Assembly: GCA_029844215.1 (NCBI GenBank)
Contig: CM056733.1
Coordinates: forward strand, 69,407,794 to 69,471,793
From: Przewalskia tangutica
Lineage: Eukaryota; Streptophyta; Magnoliopsida; Solanales; Solanaceae
Direction: 5' to 3'
Length of the DNA: 64,000 bases
A model generated the notes under the pieces. That model saw only the letters and a program-made list of their open reading frames with translations. It did no database searches and was not told the DNA's origin. Position 1 is the stretch's first letter. Each line of letters opens with the position of its first letter. Both the position numbers and the translations under genes were made by a program. This document shows, piece by piece, positions 1-11,620 of the stretch.

Positions 1-940
1 GTTTTGAAAATCTACACGATTTTAAGGCGGTGCGTGATGATTAGATATTTACAGGACCGCGAGAGGACCCTGTGATTAGGGTTGTGACTCCAAGGAAAGT
101 TTATTTAAGGGAGATAAGTTCTCTCTCTCACGTAAAAGGATAGTTTTACGTATTATGGGGTTATGTGTACCCATGTCGTTAGACGAAGGATGGGAGACTG
201 GTAAGGTCTTCAGTATCGCCATGCCTTAAGTTACAGTTTTAGATAACCGTGGGAAAAGTATTGTGTTGGGGTAATTAAGAACGACGTTACGAAATGGTTA
301 AGGAAGTGTCGTAAGGATGAAAAAATGCAGGTAGTACGCATGTATGAAACTGTACGATTATGGATCAAGATAGAAATACTTTTGTTAATAATAAGCATAA
401 GGTAAGGTTATGACCAGAATGATAAAAGAGAATACGACTATGGTTATGTAAGTTGCACGAGATATGATTACCCCGGATTAGTGTAAGACCATTAGTAAAT
501 AATGGGCAGTAAGAACACCTCGAGGGAAGGTGGTAGCATCGGTACTGACAGGAAAGATAGTAAGAAAATACGGAGGGGTAAGGGACCCCAGGACAACTTG
601 AAATAACTTATAAAGGAAAGATGAGTAGACACTCGAACGATAAGAAATCTTGACAAGTCATTGGATTATGTAATACCGTGAATTGAGGTTGAACACCTGA
701 CTATAAGCTCTACGAGCTGGGAGAGAATAATTGGGTTACGACTTGACGAGATCAAGGAAATCCCCCCCCCCCTAAATTGTGATGGACAGGAAGTCTTAGC
801 CATGAGGCAAGCAAAGGAATCAAATCTAAGTTAGTGACCAAGTTGAGTTACTGTGAGAGAAAGGGAAAGCAGAACCATAATTGAGATTAAGAATACCGAA
901 TATTTCGCAGTATGAGAAAGGCTTCCAGTACTAGAAGATA
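1..940 (+). other. Decayed upstream part of a Tekay-like gypsy element
   Basis: No open frame of useful length survives here. Position and composition suggest the gag/protease/reverse-transcriptase part of the element whose RNase H begins just downstream. Only the last stretch, from about 870, leads recognisably into the RNase H segment. A 12-base C run lies near 763. The rest is assigned by context only. Confidence 0.4.
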
Positions 941-2452
941 AGTTGACCACGACTACAGTTCTAACCCCTCCTGAGAGACTCAAGGGTTAGGTTGTTATTG
1001 TAACACTTTGGATGTTGGGCTAGGTTGTATGCTGACGCAACACGATAAGGTTAGAGCCTATGTTTTCCCGGCGGTTAGGGAAGCAAGAAAGGAAATTACG
1101 CTACTCACAATTTAGAGTAGGCGGCAGTTAATCGTGCCTTGAAGATTTGGAGGCATGACATATATATAAGACTTCATGTGGATATGTGTACAGACCACAA
1201 GAGCCTCCGGTATATCTTCAGACAGAGACAACTGAATTGGCGACAGTGACGGTGGTTATAGTTACTCAAAGGATTGTGATATTGATATCCTATACCACGG
1301 GAAAGCGAGGCGATTCTGAATACTCTTAGTCGTGGATCTAAGGGTAGTCTGTCAGATAGACAGCCAGATAGACAGGACGTGGTCCGTGAGATTCATCAGG
1401 TGTATATATTGGTGGGATGGCCTGAAGAGGGACGTTGCGGAGTTTGTGGCGCGATGTCGAATTGTCGAGTCAGGTGGAGCACGAGGCACGATGGGTTGTT
1501 GCAGATGATAGAGATTCCGACATGGAAGTGGGAGGTGATCAATATGGACTTTATTACAGGGTTACCTCACACTCATAGGAAGCATGATTCCATCTGGGTT
1601 ATTGTCGGCGGTGTGAAATCAGCCACTTTCTTCCGATCAGGCGACTTTTTCACCGAGGATTATGCTAGGTTGTATATCAGAGATTGTGAGAGCGCGGAGT
1701 TCCTATATCGATTATTTGCATAGAGGATCGGTTCACGGCTAACTTACGGAGGTCTTTCCGGGAGGATTAGGGGACAAGTGAGTCTCGGATGTGCGTTTCA
1801 TCCTCGGGCCAAGCCAGACGATCGGCGTACTATCGGACAACGAGGATATCTTTGCGGGCTGTGTTATTTATTTCAGGGGTAGCTGGGAGGATCATTTACC
1901 TCTTGTGGAGTTTGCATATAACAACAGCTACCATTCTAGTATCCAGATGGCGCCTTATAAGCTGGTTTGAGGTGGGAGAAGTTCAGTTAGTCGGGCCAGA
2001 CTTGATTCAGCAGGCAGTGGATAAGGTGAAGCTTATCCAGGAGCGGTTATTGTCATTTCGAGTCGGCAAGTCGTATCACGGATCATCGTCGACAACAGTT
2101 TGAGGTGGATGATTGGGTCTTCCTGAAGGTATCACCCATGAAGGGCGTGATGAGATTTGGGAAGAAGGGGAAACTTAGCCCAAGGTACATTGGGCCTTAC
2201 CAGATTATTCGTAGGGTAGGCAAGGTTGCCTATGAGTTGGATCTGCCGTCCGATCTGGAGGCAGTACATCCAGTTTTTCATGTGTCTATGTTGCGAAAGT
2301 GTATTGAAGATCCATCTAGAGTGCACCCGATTTGTGATGTTCAGGTGACAGAGGGGTTATCATATGAGGAGAGTCCCATAGCGATACTCGATCGTCAGGT
2401 TAGACGACTACGGACAAAGGATGTGGCTTCCGTCAAGGTCTCATGCGGGTGA
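941..2452 (+). pseudogene. Gypsy pol relic: RNase H, integrase, start of chromodomain
   Basis: Broken C-terminal half of a Ty3/gypsy polyprotein of the Tekay/Del chromovirus kind. At 945-1330 scattered frames give RNase H motifs (LTTTPVLTPPE, then CTDHKSLRYIFRQRQLN). At 1490-1720 the integrase core entry is readable (IEIPTWKWEVINMDFITGLP, which holds the first catalytic Asp). From 1980 the C-terminal part appears (GPDLIQQAVDKVKLIQERL), followed by the best preserved stretch at 2105-2452: the SH3-like integrase tail (DDWVFLKVSPMKGVMRFGKK, LSPRYIGPYQIIRRVGKVAYEL, HPVFHVSMLRKC) and the start of the chromodomain (YEESPIAILDRQVRRLR). Several frameshifts and stops separate the segments. The chromodomain ends abruptly after VASVKV at about 2437, where the sequence switches to LTR-type repeat. 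Confidence 0.85.
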
Positions 2453-3155
2453 AATAGTCTCATGCGAGGCGGATGACCTCATTGCGGGTCCACAGGACCT
2501 ATGCGGGTGAAATAGTCCCAGGAGTAGGATTGCTTAATGATACTACGGGCGGGTGACCCTACTTTGATCATGAGCCTCCTATTTTTATGCAGTAAAGTAT
2601 ACTCTTGTTTACTCTTATGGTTAGTAAGGCACAGTGTACTGTTATTTGAGTTATATACATGTCTCCAGCTTTATTTTAGACTTATGATTTCACTACAGTA
2701 CTTTCAGTTTCACATATTTGGTACATGTTGTACTGACCTCCTTCGGGGGGCTGCGTTCATGCCGCAGGTAGAGTATACAGGTTGCTGATCCTCACTCTTA
2801 GGATCACTGTTCAGCTGTTGGGAAGCTCCATTACTCCGAAGGCTTACCCTTGGTTCAGATCTCTGGTATGGTCGGATGTTGTACATTCAGGGGTATGGCG
2901 GGGCCTGTCATACGATTGTTATTCTTAAGTGCAGTAGTCACATTGGTGGATTGGGTTGTAAGAACGGAGAGGTACTGTTTTATTTATTTATATTATGTAT
3001 ATGTTACGAAAGGTAGCCTTATCGGCTAGCCTGTTGATGTATAATGTCTATGTATTTTTACGAGTTGTGTATGTTCCGCTGCTATTCTCTGATGTATACC
3101 TGAAAGGGGTGCCCAGGTAGGGCACTAGTCGCGGGCCCGGGGTCGGGTCGTGACA
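2437..3155 (+). mobile_element. 3' part of a Tekay-type LTR
   Basis: Shares long stretches with the U5-side ends of the LTRs at 22700-23339 and 28000-28589, and in reverse with 45493-46350. It ends in the same 'gggtcgtgaca' terminus (CA end at 3155). The 'catgcgggtgaaatag' motif at its start recurs inverted in the tandem repeat at 46130-46280, so this belongs with the 45493-48276 subfamily. The U3 half and the polypurine tract are missing. The join to the chromodomain at about 2437 is a deletion junction. Confidence 0.75.
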
Positions 3156-4308
3156 ATGAGTCCTAGTGGTCCTACGGAGTTGAATATTCTGTGTTTCAGT
3201 GTGTTGTATTTTGATTGTGAGAAGGTGTTTGTGTGTTGGACAATCCAGCACATTGAGAGCTTTCAGAAATTTCATTTTGAAGAGGATGATGCACAACCAT
3301 TGTGTCATCTTCCATTGGTTGTGTATGAGAGTCTTGCATTTCTGCATTATCCCTCACATCACTCCCACTGGCTGATGGGCGTACTCTAAGTACCCAATTA
3401 TCATCAAATACTCCCACTAAATCCTTGCCTAGGTCATTCATCCTCTATATTATTTTGCACTTCTTGAATTTCTTCAAGTTCTATCATGTTGTAACTCTGT
3501 TCCTTGTAGACATAATCTTCTTCAAGGAAATTTGCATTACTGGAAACAATAATCTTATGTTCGCCAGGAAGATAGAAGTAGTATCCCCTTGTTTCCTTAG
3601 GATACCCCACACAATAATACTTCTCACTGTTAGATTCTAATTTGTCAGTAAGCAGCTTATTTACATATGCAGGGCACCCCCAGGGTAGCATATGTCTAAG
3701 TGCTGGCTTCTTGTCGTTCCATATCTCATATGGAGTTTTCTCTACTGACTTTGAAGGAACTCTGTTCAAAATATAGATTGAGCTTTATAATGCATATCCC
3801 CATAGATATGTTGGTAGAGCTGAGAAGCTCATCATGGATCTAACCATATCTAATAAGGTCTAATTTCTCATCTCAGCAACACCATTTGTGGTGTTCCGGG
3901 AGGTGTCCATTGTGATTGAACTCCATGAATCTTCAAGTAATCTAGAAATTCTTTACTTAAGTATTCACCTACTCGATCTGATCGAAGAGTTTTAATATTT
4001 ATTTTAAGTTGTTTCTCTACTTCTGACTTGTACTCCATGAATTTCTCAAAAGCTTCGGACTTATGCTTCATAAGATACACATGCCCAAACCTTGAGAAAT
4101 CGTATGTAAAAGTGATGAAATAAAGAAAGCATCCTTTAGCTTGAGTTGAAAACGGCCCACATACATTGGTATGGACTAACTCAAGCACCTCTTTGGCACG
4201 TACCCCTTTCCCAGAAAGTGATTTGGTTGTCATCTTTCCTCTTAAGCAAGATTCACAATTACCAGATGACTCTAAGTCAAATGGTTCTAGGTAATCTAAT
4301 TTCATCAA
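3156..4308 (-). pseudogene. Copia integrase relic, truncated before reverse transcriptase
   Basis: Continues the minus-strand copia relic. At 4308-3868: GAG-pre-integrase zinc motif (ESSGNCESCLRGKM), then the integrase core. The first catalytic Asp motif, usually HTDVCGP, reads HTNVCGPF, so that Asp is Asn. The second (LRSDRVGEY) is present. The frame is lost at TPPGTPQ, just before the catalytic Glu. At 3769-3434 the downstream integrase region is open (NRVPSKSVEKTPYEIW, VGYPKETRGYYFY). The segment 3441-3196 is the acidic integrase/RT linker. No reverse transcriptase follows: at 3155/3156 the element abuts the end of the gypsy LTR, which suggests that the gypsy element inserted into it. Confidence 0.85.
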
Positions 4309-4309
4309 T

Positions 4310-5430
4310 CTTGTTATCCTTGATTCATTGATGTGACCAAGTCTACAGTGCCATAAGTAGGTGAGATTTCTTGGATTACTTATTTTAGCTTGTTTTTTTG
4401 TACATTGAAAATTTCACGACTACAATTTAGAACATACAATCCATCCACAAACAAAACTATTAAAAGACAGTACATAACTGCCATTGGCAATGAATGAAGA
4501 AAACCCATCAATGTCTAACATTGGGATATAAATACCTCGTTAACGAGGGAATAAAATAACAATTATTAAGTTCTAAACAAAAGTCAGAAGGTAAATCTAG
4601 TCTATAAGTTCACACGTGTTCAGCATCAACTCGTGCTCCATTTCCAACGCGTAGATTAACCTCCCACGGTCCAAACTCTCTGCTGTCAGTTAGACCCTTC
4701 ACATTATTACAAATGTGAGAGCCACAAGCGGTATCTAATACCCAACAGTGAGAGTTAGTTACAGACATATTTATTTTAATAACAAACATACCTTGACCAG
4801 CAGGTCCAGAAGCACCTAGTGCCTTGTCTCCTCTTGGATCGTTGTTATCCCCTTCATAAGCATTTAGCATGTTGTGAAGTTCTGGAAGATTCACATTGGT
4901 TCCATTCATGTTGAAGTTCACAATAAAATTCTCAAATGAACCAGGAAGCGAATTCAGGATTAAGTTGACAGAGACATTTATAGGTAACTTCGTTCCAATC
5001 GAAGCCAACCTCTCTATTAACCCAATCATCTTCAGAACATGCGCTGACACTGGACCACTTTCGTTCATCTTACACTTGAAGAGATCTCTCAACAGTTCAT
5101 ACTCCATTGTCTAAGACTGTGAGTCATAGATATTTTTCAAATGTTCTAGCATCTCGTTGGGACCCATGTTTTCATGCTGCCTCTGTAACTATACAGTCAT
5201 GGAGGACATCATTATATATTTTGCCAAGGTAGCATTGTCTAGATGTTTCTGATAAGCCGCCTTGTCAAACAGGGCATACTCAGCAGAATCGTTAGCAGAG
5301 ATTGTTGGGAATGTTGTGTCTAACAAATACTCAATTTTTTCTAGTTTTAACACCAATCGCAGATTTATTAACCAGTCAGAAAAGTTTGCTCCAATCAACT
5401 TATTTTAACGTTTCAGCACGTTTTTATTTT
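4310..5430 (-). pseudogene. Copia gag and protease relic
   Basis: Minus-strand Ty1/copia coding relic. The N-terminal gag core reads KLIGANFSDWLINLRLVLK at 5345-5403. After a stop at about 5188 the gag continues at 5107-4820 with the usual helical core (LPGSFENFIVNFNMNG). The segment that should hold the CCHC zinc knuckle is lost: the frame runs from 'KALGAS' almost straight into the protease. The protease active-site motif reads LDTACGSHIC near 4730, with DTA where DTG or DSG is usual. From 4600 to 4310 frames break, but 'LELNNCYF' of the protease/pre-integrase spacer can still be seen. Non-functional. Confidence 0.8.
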
Positions 5431-6420
5431 AATTAAATCTAAAATATAATTTTGACTTAATTAAATAATTTCCATCAAATAGAATTTATCTCATAATTTA
5501 TTATTGATTAAAATATATCGATTCTAAATCGAATATTTTATATTCTCTCAATATACCCTTAGACCGAAAAGACAATCGACTTAGTGTGACCCTTTAGGCC
5601 TTCACACATCGACACTTAATCAAATTAAGGTTCACACGGAACTCCTAGACTACGTCACATGACGAACTCAATATGTGAAGAACGTTTACAAGACTCTAGT
5701 AAACATAACCTTTATGTGGGATGATATATTATTTTCATTCGTGATACACTCGATCAAGCTTAGGATTTGTCAAGTGTCTATCCAAATGTCTTGATCACTT
5801 TATCTCATCTATATTAGTCGACAACTAGATCATACCCTAGATATGTCTCTTGCATTGGCCAATGACTTGGTCGACCTAATATCACTGAGAAGCTGAGTGT
5901 TCTCTCGAATAACTAATCGAGGAATGAATAATATTCTTGGCTCAACTACCAGCTTAATTCTGTATTGCAATGTACCCAATTCAAGTCATGTCTTATCCTA
6001 TAAGGAATTTAGGCTTAGAATAGAATCAAAGTACATTACTCTACAAACCAGGTGCGTATTGACCTCAAGTCAAAAGACATTTATCTCTCAAATGCTGATA
6101 ATACTCTAGACATGTATAATAAATATTTTATCAGCAGGGTATGTCAATACCCTCTATGAGTATCCATGTGTCAATCACTAGCAATTAGTACTAGTAGTAA
6201 GTGAGACATACTACATTCTCTAAGAATGTGATGCAGACCCATGTCGACTTATAATATATCATTGATATCTCATTCTCAATGATCATCAGTCGAGACTACT
6301 TTAAGAACTACGCTTTATCATTAATATCTCACCCTATCAATGACAATGTAAGCTCAAGGGATGCACATTAATGAATAATACAAACAATCAAATAATAATC
6401 AAATAAGTGGATTAAGAAAG
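5431..6420 (-). mobile_element. Probable leader and LTR of the minus-strand copia relic
   Basis: AT-rich sequence with no open frame, directly upstream (in minus-strand sense) of the copia gag. Its position and terminal AT-rich style fit a copia leader plus LTR, and AT-rich sequence of the same kind seems to resume at 6747-6855 beyond a LINE insertion. I could not find a clear primer-binding site or a second LTR to prove it, since the other end of the element is missing. Confidence 0.4.
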
Positions 6421-6746
6421 ACCACCGCGTGACAAGCATCCGAGCCAAAGCTATCTTGCTTACCTTTTGCATAGTGGTCTATGAGATTTGGAGGGCAAGA
6501 AATACATTGTTCTTTGAAGGCACAAGCTTGCCGGCAGAAGAGGTCATTGCAAGGATCAAAACAACATCTTATAGAGTTCTCTATGATTTTATCCCCTCTT
6601 GTAATTGCACCTTTGAGTGACCACCCCTCTCCTCCCTCATTTCTTGTTTACATTACGTTGAGGCTTGAGATCCCTCAATGACTGATTGTAGCCACTTTTC
6701 TTTTCGTTATTAGTAATAATATTTGCATTTACCTAAAAAAAAAAAA
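6421..6746 (+). mobile_element. 5'-truncated LINE, 3' end with poly-A
   Basis: The frame from 6429 to 6620 encodes a C-terminal LINE reverse-transcriptase tail (VVYEIWRARNTLFFEG, IARIKTTSYRVLYDF). A short 3' UTR follows, ending in a run of 12 A at 6734-6746. Extreme 5' truncation is normal for LINE copies. No convincing target-site duplication was found on either side. Confidence 0.7.
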
Positions 6747-6855
6747 GTAATTGCAAATGTCATAAATATATTAATCTCATTAATAATATGAATGCGTTCA
6801 AGTAAATCTGTCCCTAAAATGATTGTCTCTAGGACATATATACTTTCAACCACAA

Positions 6856-6900
6856 GGGTCTATTGTACGCAGTCTTACCTTACATTTCTGCGAGAGAAAA
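6856..6900. repeat. Possible SINE fragment
   Basis: The stretch around 'ctattgtacgcagtctta' resembles the conserved part of a dispersed tRNA-derived SINE that I recall from nightshade genomes. It is only about 45 bases long and has no visible TSD, so this is a weak call. Confidence 0.25.
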
Positions 6901-6958
6901 AACTATTTTCACTCCTATTCATCAAACTTTAGTTTAGTGCAATGACATGAAATTATTA

Positions 6959-7173
6959 CTCTTTCCGTCCTAATTTATATGACACTATTTTACTTGACAT
7001 GGAATTTAAGAAATATATAAAGACTTTTGAAATATGTGGTTTAAAACAAATCTTATATAAATGAGTGGATGTAAATCATCTCATAAAGTTAAAATATTTT
7101 TAAATATAAAAAGATGGCATTATTTTCGGAACAGACTAAAAAGGAAATTGTGTCACATAAATTGGGAGAAATG
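6959..7173. mobile_element. Stowaway-like MITE
   Basis: About 215 bp bounded by imperfect terminal inverted repeats: left 'ctctttccgtcctaattta', right (reverse complement) 'catttctcccaatttatg'. A TA dinucleotide precedes the left end. Interior AT-rich, no coding capacity. This fits the non-autonomous Tc1/mariner-related MITEs common in nightshade genomes. Confidence 0.65.
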
Positions 7174-7497
7174 AAATATTTTTTTTTTGCAATGAAAAAT
7201 AGCTCATGTATGCCTATAGTCACTTCAATAACTGATCTTATATGACTTACTATATGTTATTCCTGTGCTATCACTTAAAAATAAAAACTAATTACGGAGC
7301 TAGAGTATGAGTATATAGAGGGTAATGTGGCATGGATATATCCACGGGACACATATTTTAAATCTGTTGTCATATATTAATAGGTGTGGAATAGTAGAGG
7401 GCTAGAGGCTGAATATGAAACAAAGGGTAAAATTTGGTGTGAACGGTGAAAAAACAATATGTGAACAACTCCGGTAGATGAAGGAAGAAAATTAATG
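7174..7497. other. AT-rich intergenic spacer
   Basis: Between two MITEs. I see no open frame, RNA gene or repeat here. Confidence 0.5.
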
Positions 7498-7746
7498 CTC
7501 CCTCAAGTCCCATAATTTATATATGATTTTTTTTTAATCCGTCACGAAAAGAATGATATTTGTTTATATTTAGAAATAATTTAACTTTAATTTTTTTCCC
7601 TTTACTGTTAATGAGATGATGATTTACAACCACACAAACATCCAAACTTTATTTTAGCTCACAAATTCTGAAAATCTTTCTATAATTATTAAATTTCATG
7701 CTCAATCAAACACCCACATATATAGTATAAAATAGGACAGAGGGAG
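7498..7746. mobile_element. Stowaway-like MITE
   Basis: About 249 bp starting 'ctccctcaagtcccataatt' and ending '...ggacagagggag', followed by TA. The left flank reads TG instead of TA, probably a mutated target duplication. It lies in the opposite orientation to the MITE at 6959, judged from the conserved interior motif (frame around 'gagatgatgatttacaa'). Confidence 0.7.
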
Positions 7747-7805
7747 TATTGCACTATATGAAATAATTTACTATCAATAAGGATATGAATAAATCAATAC
7801 TATAG

Positions 7806-8006
7806 TTTTTTTTTTGTGAAGAACCCATGGCCGCTACTTTTCAGTGCGAGGTAAACCGGTGTGTGATAGCACGCAAACCACGTCGACCATGTAAACCACA
7901 CTGGCAAGCCATGTGTGAGGCTCAACCAAGAAGGTTTATGCGGGGATCGAACTGTGACCTTGCGGTCGCCATTTCTCTTCTGCACCAACGCTACCTTGCG
8001 CGGGTC
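7806..8006 (-). mobile_element. tRNA-derived SINE with perfect 13-bp TSDs
   Basis: About 200 bp on the minus strand. The 5' part holds a box-A-like stretch (7981-7997) and a clear box B, 'GTTCGATCCCCG', at 7941-7952: an internal RNA polymerase III promoter of tRNA type. The 3' end is a poly-A tract (the T run at 7806-7816 on the plus strand). The 13-mer 'atcaatactatag' flanks both sides, at 7793-7805 and 8007-8019, which fixes the borders. It is longer than a tRNA and cannot be folded into one, so it is a SINE rather than a tRNA gene. Confidence 0.9.
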
Positions 8007-8237
8007 ATCAATACTATAGTTAACGATAAAGTTGAGCGTTTTCAGATACTACTGAATAAATTTGAATATTTTCACATATTAAAATGTAAAAAAAGCAAAC
8101 TAAAATAATAAACATGATAATGATCACTTATTCTTGTACATTGTTGATAAGAAAATATAGCTCAACTTCATTATTAAATAGGCGGTTAATTAGCTCGTGA
8201 TAGAATTGCTAAATAGCATATACACAAGGAGGTACTA

Positions 8238-9537
8238 AGGATCTGTTTGACCAAACTTCTGAAAAAAATGTTTCTGTTTCTCAGAAGTAGTTTTGCAGAA
8301 ACTGTTTCTGGAGAATCAGTTAAGGTGTTTGACCTATAATTATAGAAGTGTTTCTGAGAAACAGAAACAGTTTCCTGTTTGGCCAACATTAAATTTACTA
8401 GAATATTCTTTTTAATAGATTTAAAACTATTTAAAATATTCTTTTCTATCATATATTTCTAAAAATTAGTATATCTTTACAATTTAATAATTTAAAAAAA
8501 AATTATTTAATTGCAACATTTAATCAAAAAATAATATTATATTATACATAAGAAATGCAACGACACTATGATAGTCAATGACTCAAATATGTCCAAACCT
8601 ACCCCCGCCCTACCCCCACCCCATCCTCAAATATCTATATCATATTTTTTTTACTTTTATAAAAAATATGAATTTTTTCTCCCCTGCTACCCCCAACCCC
8701 ACCCCATTGCCTACCCCATCCTCAAATTTCTATTTCATATTTTTGTTACTTTTATAAAAATGATTGAAAATATGAATTTTTCTTACCCCTCCCTACCCCT
8801 ACCTTCACCCCCACCCCATTGCCTACCCCATCATCAAATTTCTATTTCATATTTTTTGTTACTTTTATAAAAAAATATGATTTTTTTACTTACTCCCCGC
8901 CCTACCTCCTACCCCAACCCACCCCCATTGCCCTACTCATCCTCAAATTTCTATTTCATATTTTTTGTTACTTTTATAAAAAATAATTATTAAAAAATAT
9001 GAATTTTTTTCTTACCCCCCACCCTACCCCCTACCACCACTCCACCCCACCCCATTGCTCTACCCATCCTCAAATTTCTATTTCATATTTTTTGTTACTT
9101 TTATAAAAAAAAAAAAAATTTTTTTTACCCCCGCCCGACCCCTACCCCCACCCCACACCACCCCATTGCCCTACCCATCCTCAAATTTTTATTTCATATT
9201 TTTTTTACTTTTATAAAAAAAATGAATTTTGCCCTACCCCGTCCTACCCCCTACACCCCACCCTTCCTCTACCCCACTCTATCCTTATTCCCAAATTTCT
9301 ATTTTATATGGAGATATTATATGAGATTAAAAGGAATTTTGTGAAAAGAAAATGGTAAATGGGTCCAAAAATAATTCAATGAATGAGCAAAAGGGGCTTC
9401 TCCAGAAGTCCCAAATTGGTGTTTTTGCTTTTCTTTCCATCTAAAAATACTTTTTGGCTTCTGGAAAAAGTATTTCTACTTCTGGAAAGAAGGTATTTGG
9501 TCAAAAAAGTCCAAAAACTTGATCAAACACCACCTAA
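8238..9537. mobile_element. TIR element, possibly hAT-like, carrying a minisatellite
   Basis: The ends are imperfect inverted repeats: left 'ctgtttgaccaaacttctg', right (reverse complement) 'ggtgtttgatcaagttttt'. Short inverted motifs built on 'tttctg' and 'cagaaac' fill the first 150 bp, and 'cttctgg' motifs fill the last 150 bp. There is no transposase. No clean 8-bp target duplication could be found, so family and exact borders are uncertain. Confidence 0.5.
8590..9270. repeat. C-rich minisatellite, units about 95-130 bp
   Basis: At least six units alternate a C-rich block ('ccccaccccattgcc') with an AT-rich block ('cctcaaatttctatttcata'). The AT block recurs near 8623, 8718, 8830, 8939, 9067 and 9178. 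Unit length varies mainly through the C and A runs. The long forward frame at 8568-8870 is only this repeat read through. Confidence 0.8.
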
Positions 9538-9652
9538 GACGTAATTTAATTCCTTCAACTTATTGGTATTGTGAGCCATTCTAACGATGGTCGAAAAGTC
9601 TAGTAGTAGCACTTAAAGAATCATGACTCATGAGTTTGGTGCTGAGTTGGAA

Positions 9653-11620
9653 GAAAAACTTTACAAGTCTTGAATGTAGAAAAACTTTACAAGTCTTGAA
9701 TGTTCTCATTTTGTCTCCAAAGAGAAGAACAAGAAGTCATTATTTCTCGGAGTTTTATACATATTTTTGGACCCCCACCCCTTTAGTTTAGTTCTGATGG
9801 CAAAAAAGAACAAGAAAGTGGGACATCAATTTTTTTTATTTACCATTGGTGTTCAGTACCCTTATTGAAGATTTGAAGTCCGTTATATTTGAATCGCGTC
9901 ACATAAAACTCATTCGAAAAACTTTACAAGTCTTGAATGTAGAAAAACTTTACAAGTCTTGAATGTTCTCATTTTGTCTCCAAAGAGAAGAACAAGAAGT
10001 CATTATTTCTCGGAGTTTTATACATATTTTTGGACCCCCACCCCTTTAGTTTAGTTCTGATGGCAAAAAGAACAAGAAAGTGGGACATCAATTTTTATTT
10101 ACCATTGGTGTTCATTACCCTTATTGAAGATTTGAAGTCCGTTATATTTGAATCGCGTCACATAAAACTCATTCGAAAAACTTTACAAGTCTTGAATGTA
10201 GAAAAACTTTACAAGTCTTGAATGTTCTCATTTTGTCTCCAAAGAGAAGAACAAGAAGTCATTATTTCTCGGAGTTTTATACATATTTTGGACCCCCACC
10301 CCTTTAGTTTAGTTCTGATGGCAAAAAAGAACAAGAAAGTGGGACATCAATTTTTTTTATTTACCATTGGTGTTCAGTACCCTTATTGAAGATTTGAAGT
10401 CCGTTATATTTGAATCGCGTCACATAAAACTCATTCGAAAAACTTTACAAGTCTTGAATGTAGAAAAACTTTACAAGTCTTGAATGTTCTCATTTTGTCT
10501 CCAAAGAGAAGAACAAGAAGTCATTATTTCTCGGAGTTTTATACATATTTTTGGACCCCCACCCCTTTAGTTTAGTTACGATGGCAAAAAGAACAAGAAA
10601 GTGGGACATCAATTTTTATTTACCATTGGTGTTCAGTACCCTTATTGAAGATTTGAAGTCCGTTATATTTGAATCGCGTCACATAAAACTCATTCGAAAA
10701 ACTTTACAAGTCTTGAATGTAGAAAAACTTTACAAGTCTTGAATGTTCTCATTTTGTCTCCAAAGAGAAGAACAAGAAGTCATTATTTCTCGGAGTTTTA
10801 TACATATTTTTGGACCCCCACCCCTTTAGTTTAGTTCTGATGGCAAAAAAGAACAAGAAAGTGGGACATCAATTTTTTTTATTTACCATTGGTGTTCAGT
10901 ACCCTTATTGAAGATTTGAAGTCCGTTATATTTGAATCGCGTCACATAAAACTCATTCGAAAAACTTTACAAGTCTTGAATGTAGAAAAACTTTACAAGT
11001 CTTGAATGTTCTCATTTTGTCTCCAAAGAGAAGAACAAGAAGTCATTATTTCTCGGAGTTTTATACATATTTTTGGACCCCCACCCCTTTAGTTTAGTTC
11101 TGATGGCAAAAAAGAACAAGAACTTTACAAGTCTTGAATGTTCTCATTTTGTCTCCAAAGAGAAGAACAAGAAGTCATTATTTCTCGGAGTTTTATACAT
11201 ATTTTTGGACCCCCACCCCTTTAGTTTAGTTCTGATGGCAAAAAAGAACAAGAAAGTGGGACATCAATTTTTTTTATTTACCATTGGTGTTCAGTACCCT
11301 TATTGAAGATTTGAAGTCCGTTATATTTGAATCGCGTCACATAAAACTCATTCGAAAAACTTTACAAGTCTTGAATGTAGAAAAACTTTACAAGTCTTGA
11401 ATGTTCTCATTTTGTCTCCAAAGAGAAGAACACGAAGTCATTATTTCTCGGAATTTTATACATATTTTTGGACCCCCACCCCTTTAGTTTAGTTCTGATG
11501 GCAAAAAAGAACAAGAAAGTGGGACATCAATTTTTTTTATTTACCATTGGTGTTCAGTACCCTTATTGAAGTTCGTTATATTTAAATCGCGTCACATAAA
11601 ACTCATTCGAATGAAGCGCT
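9653..11620. repeat. Tandem array of about 260-bp units with dimeric higher-order structure
   Basis: The anchor 'acccccacccctttagttta' occurs at 9771, 10034, 10292, 10555, 10814, 11077, 11209 and 11472: spacings 263, 258, 263, 259, 263, 132, 263. The 263/258-9 alternation shows two unit types, differing in an A run and a T run, amplified together as dimers of about 521 bp. One unit is truncated to 132 bp near 11122. Each unit also holds an internal direct repeat of 'actttacaagtcttgaatgt'. The small frames inside (for example at 10030 and 10551) are repeat read-through, not genes. Confidence 0.95.

Noticed and set aside
7930..8006. A tRNA gene on the minus strand, because of the box B motif.
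   Set aside because: No cloverleaf can be drawn. TSDs and the poly-A tail show a SINE.
8568..8870. A Pro/Tyr-rich protein.
   Set aside because: It is read-through of the C-rich minisatellite.
10030..11306. Small frames beginning MDPHPFSLV repeated along the array.
   Set aside because: They are the tandem repeat read through. They start and stop at the same repeat positions and have no domain.
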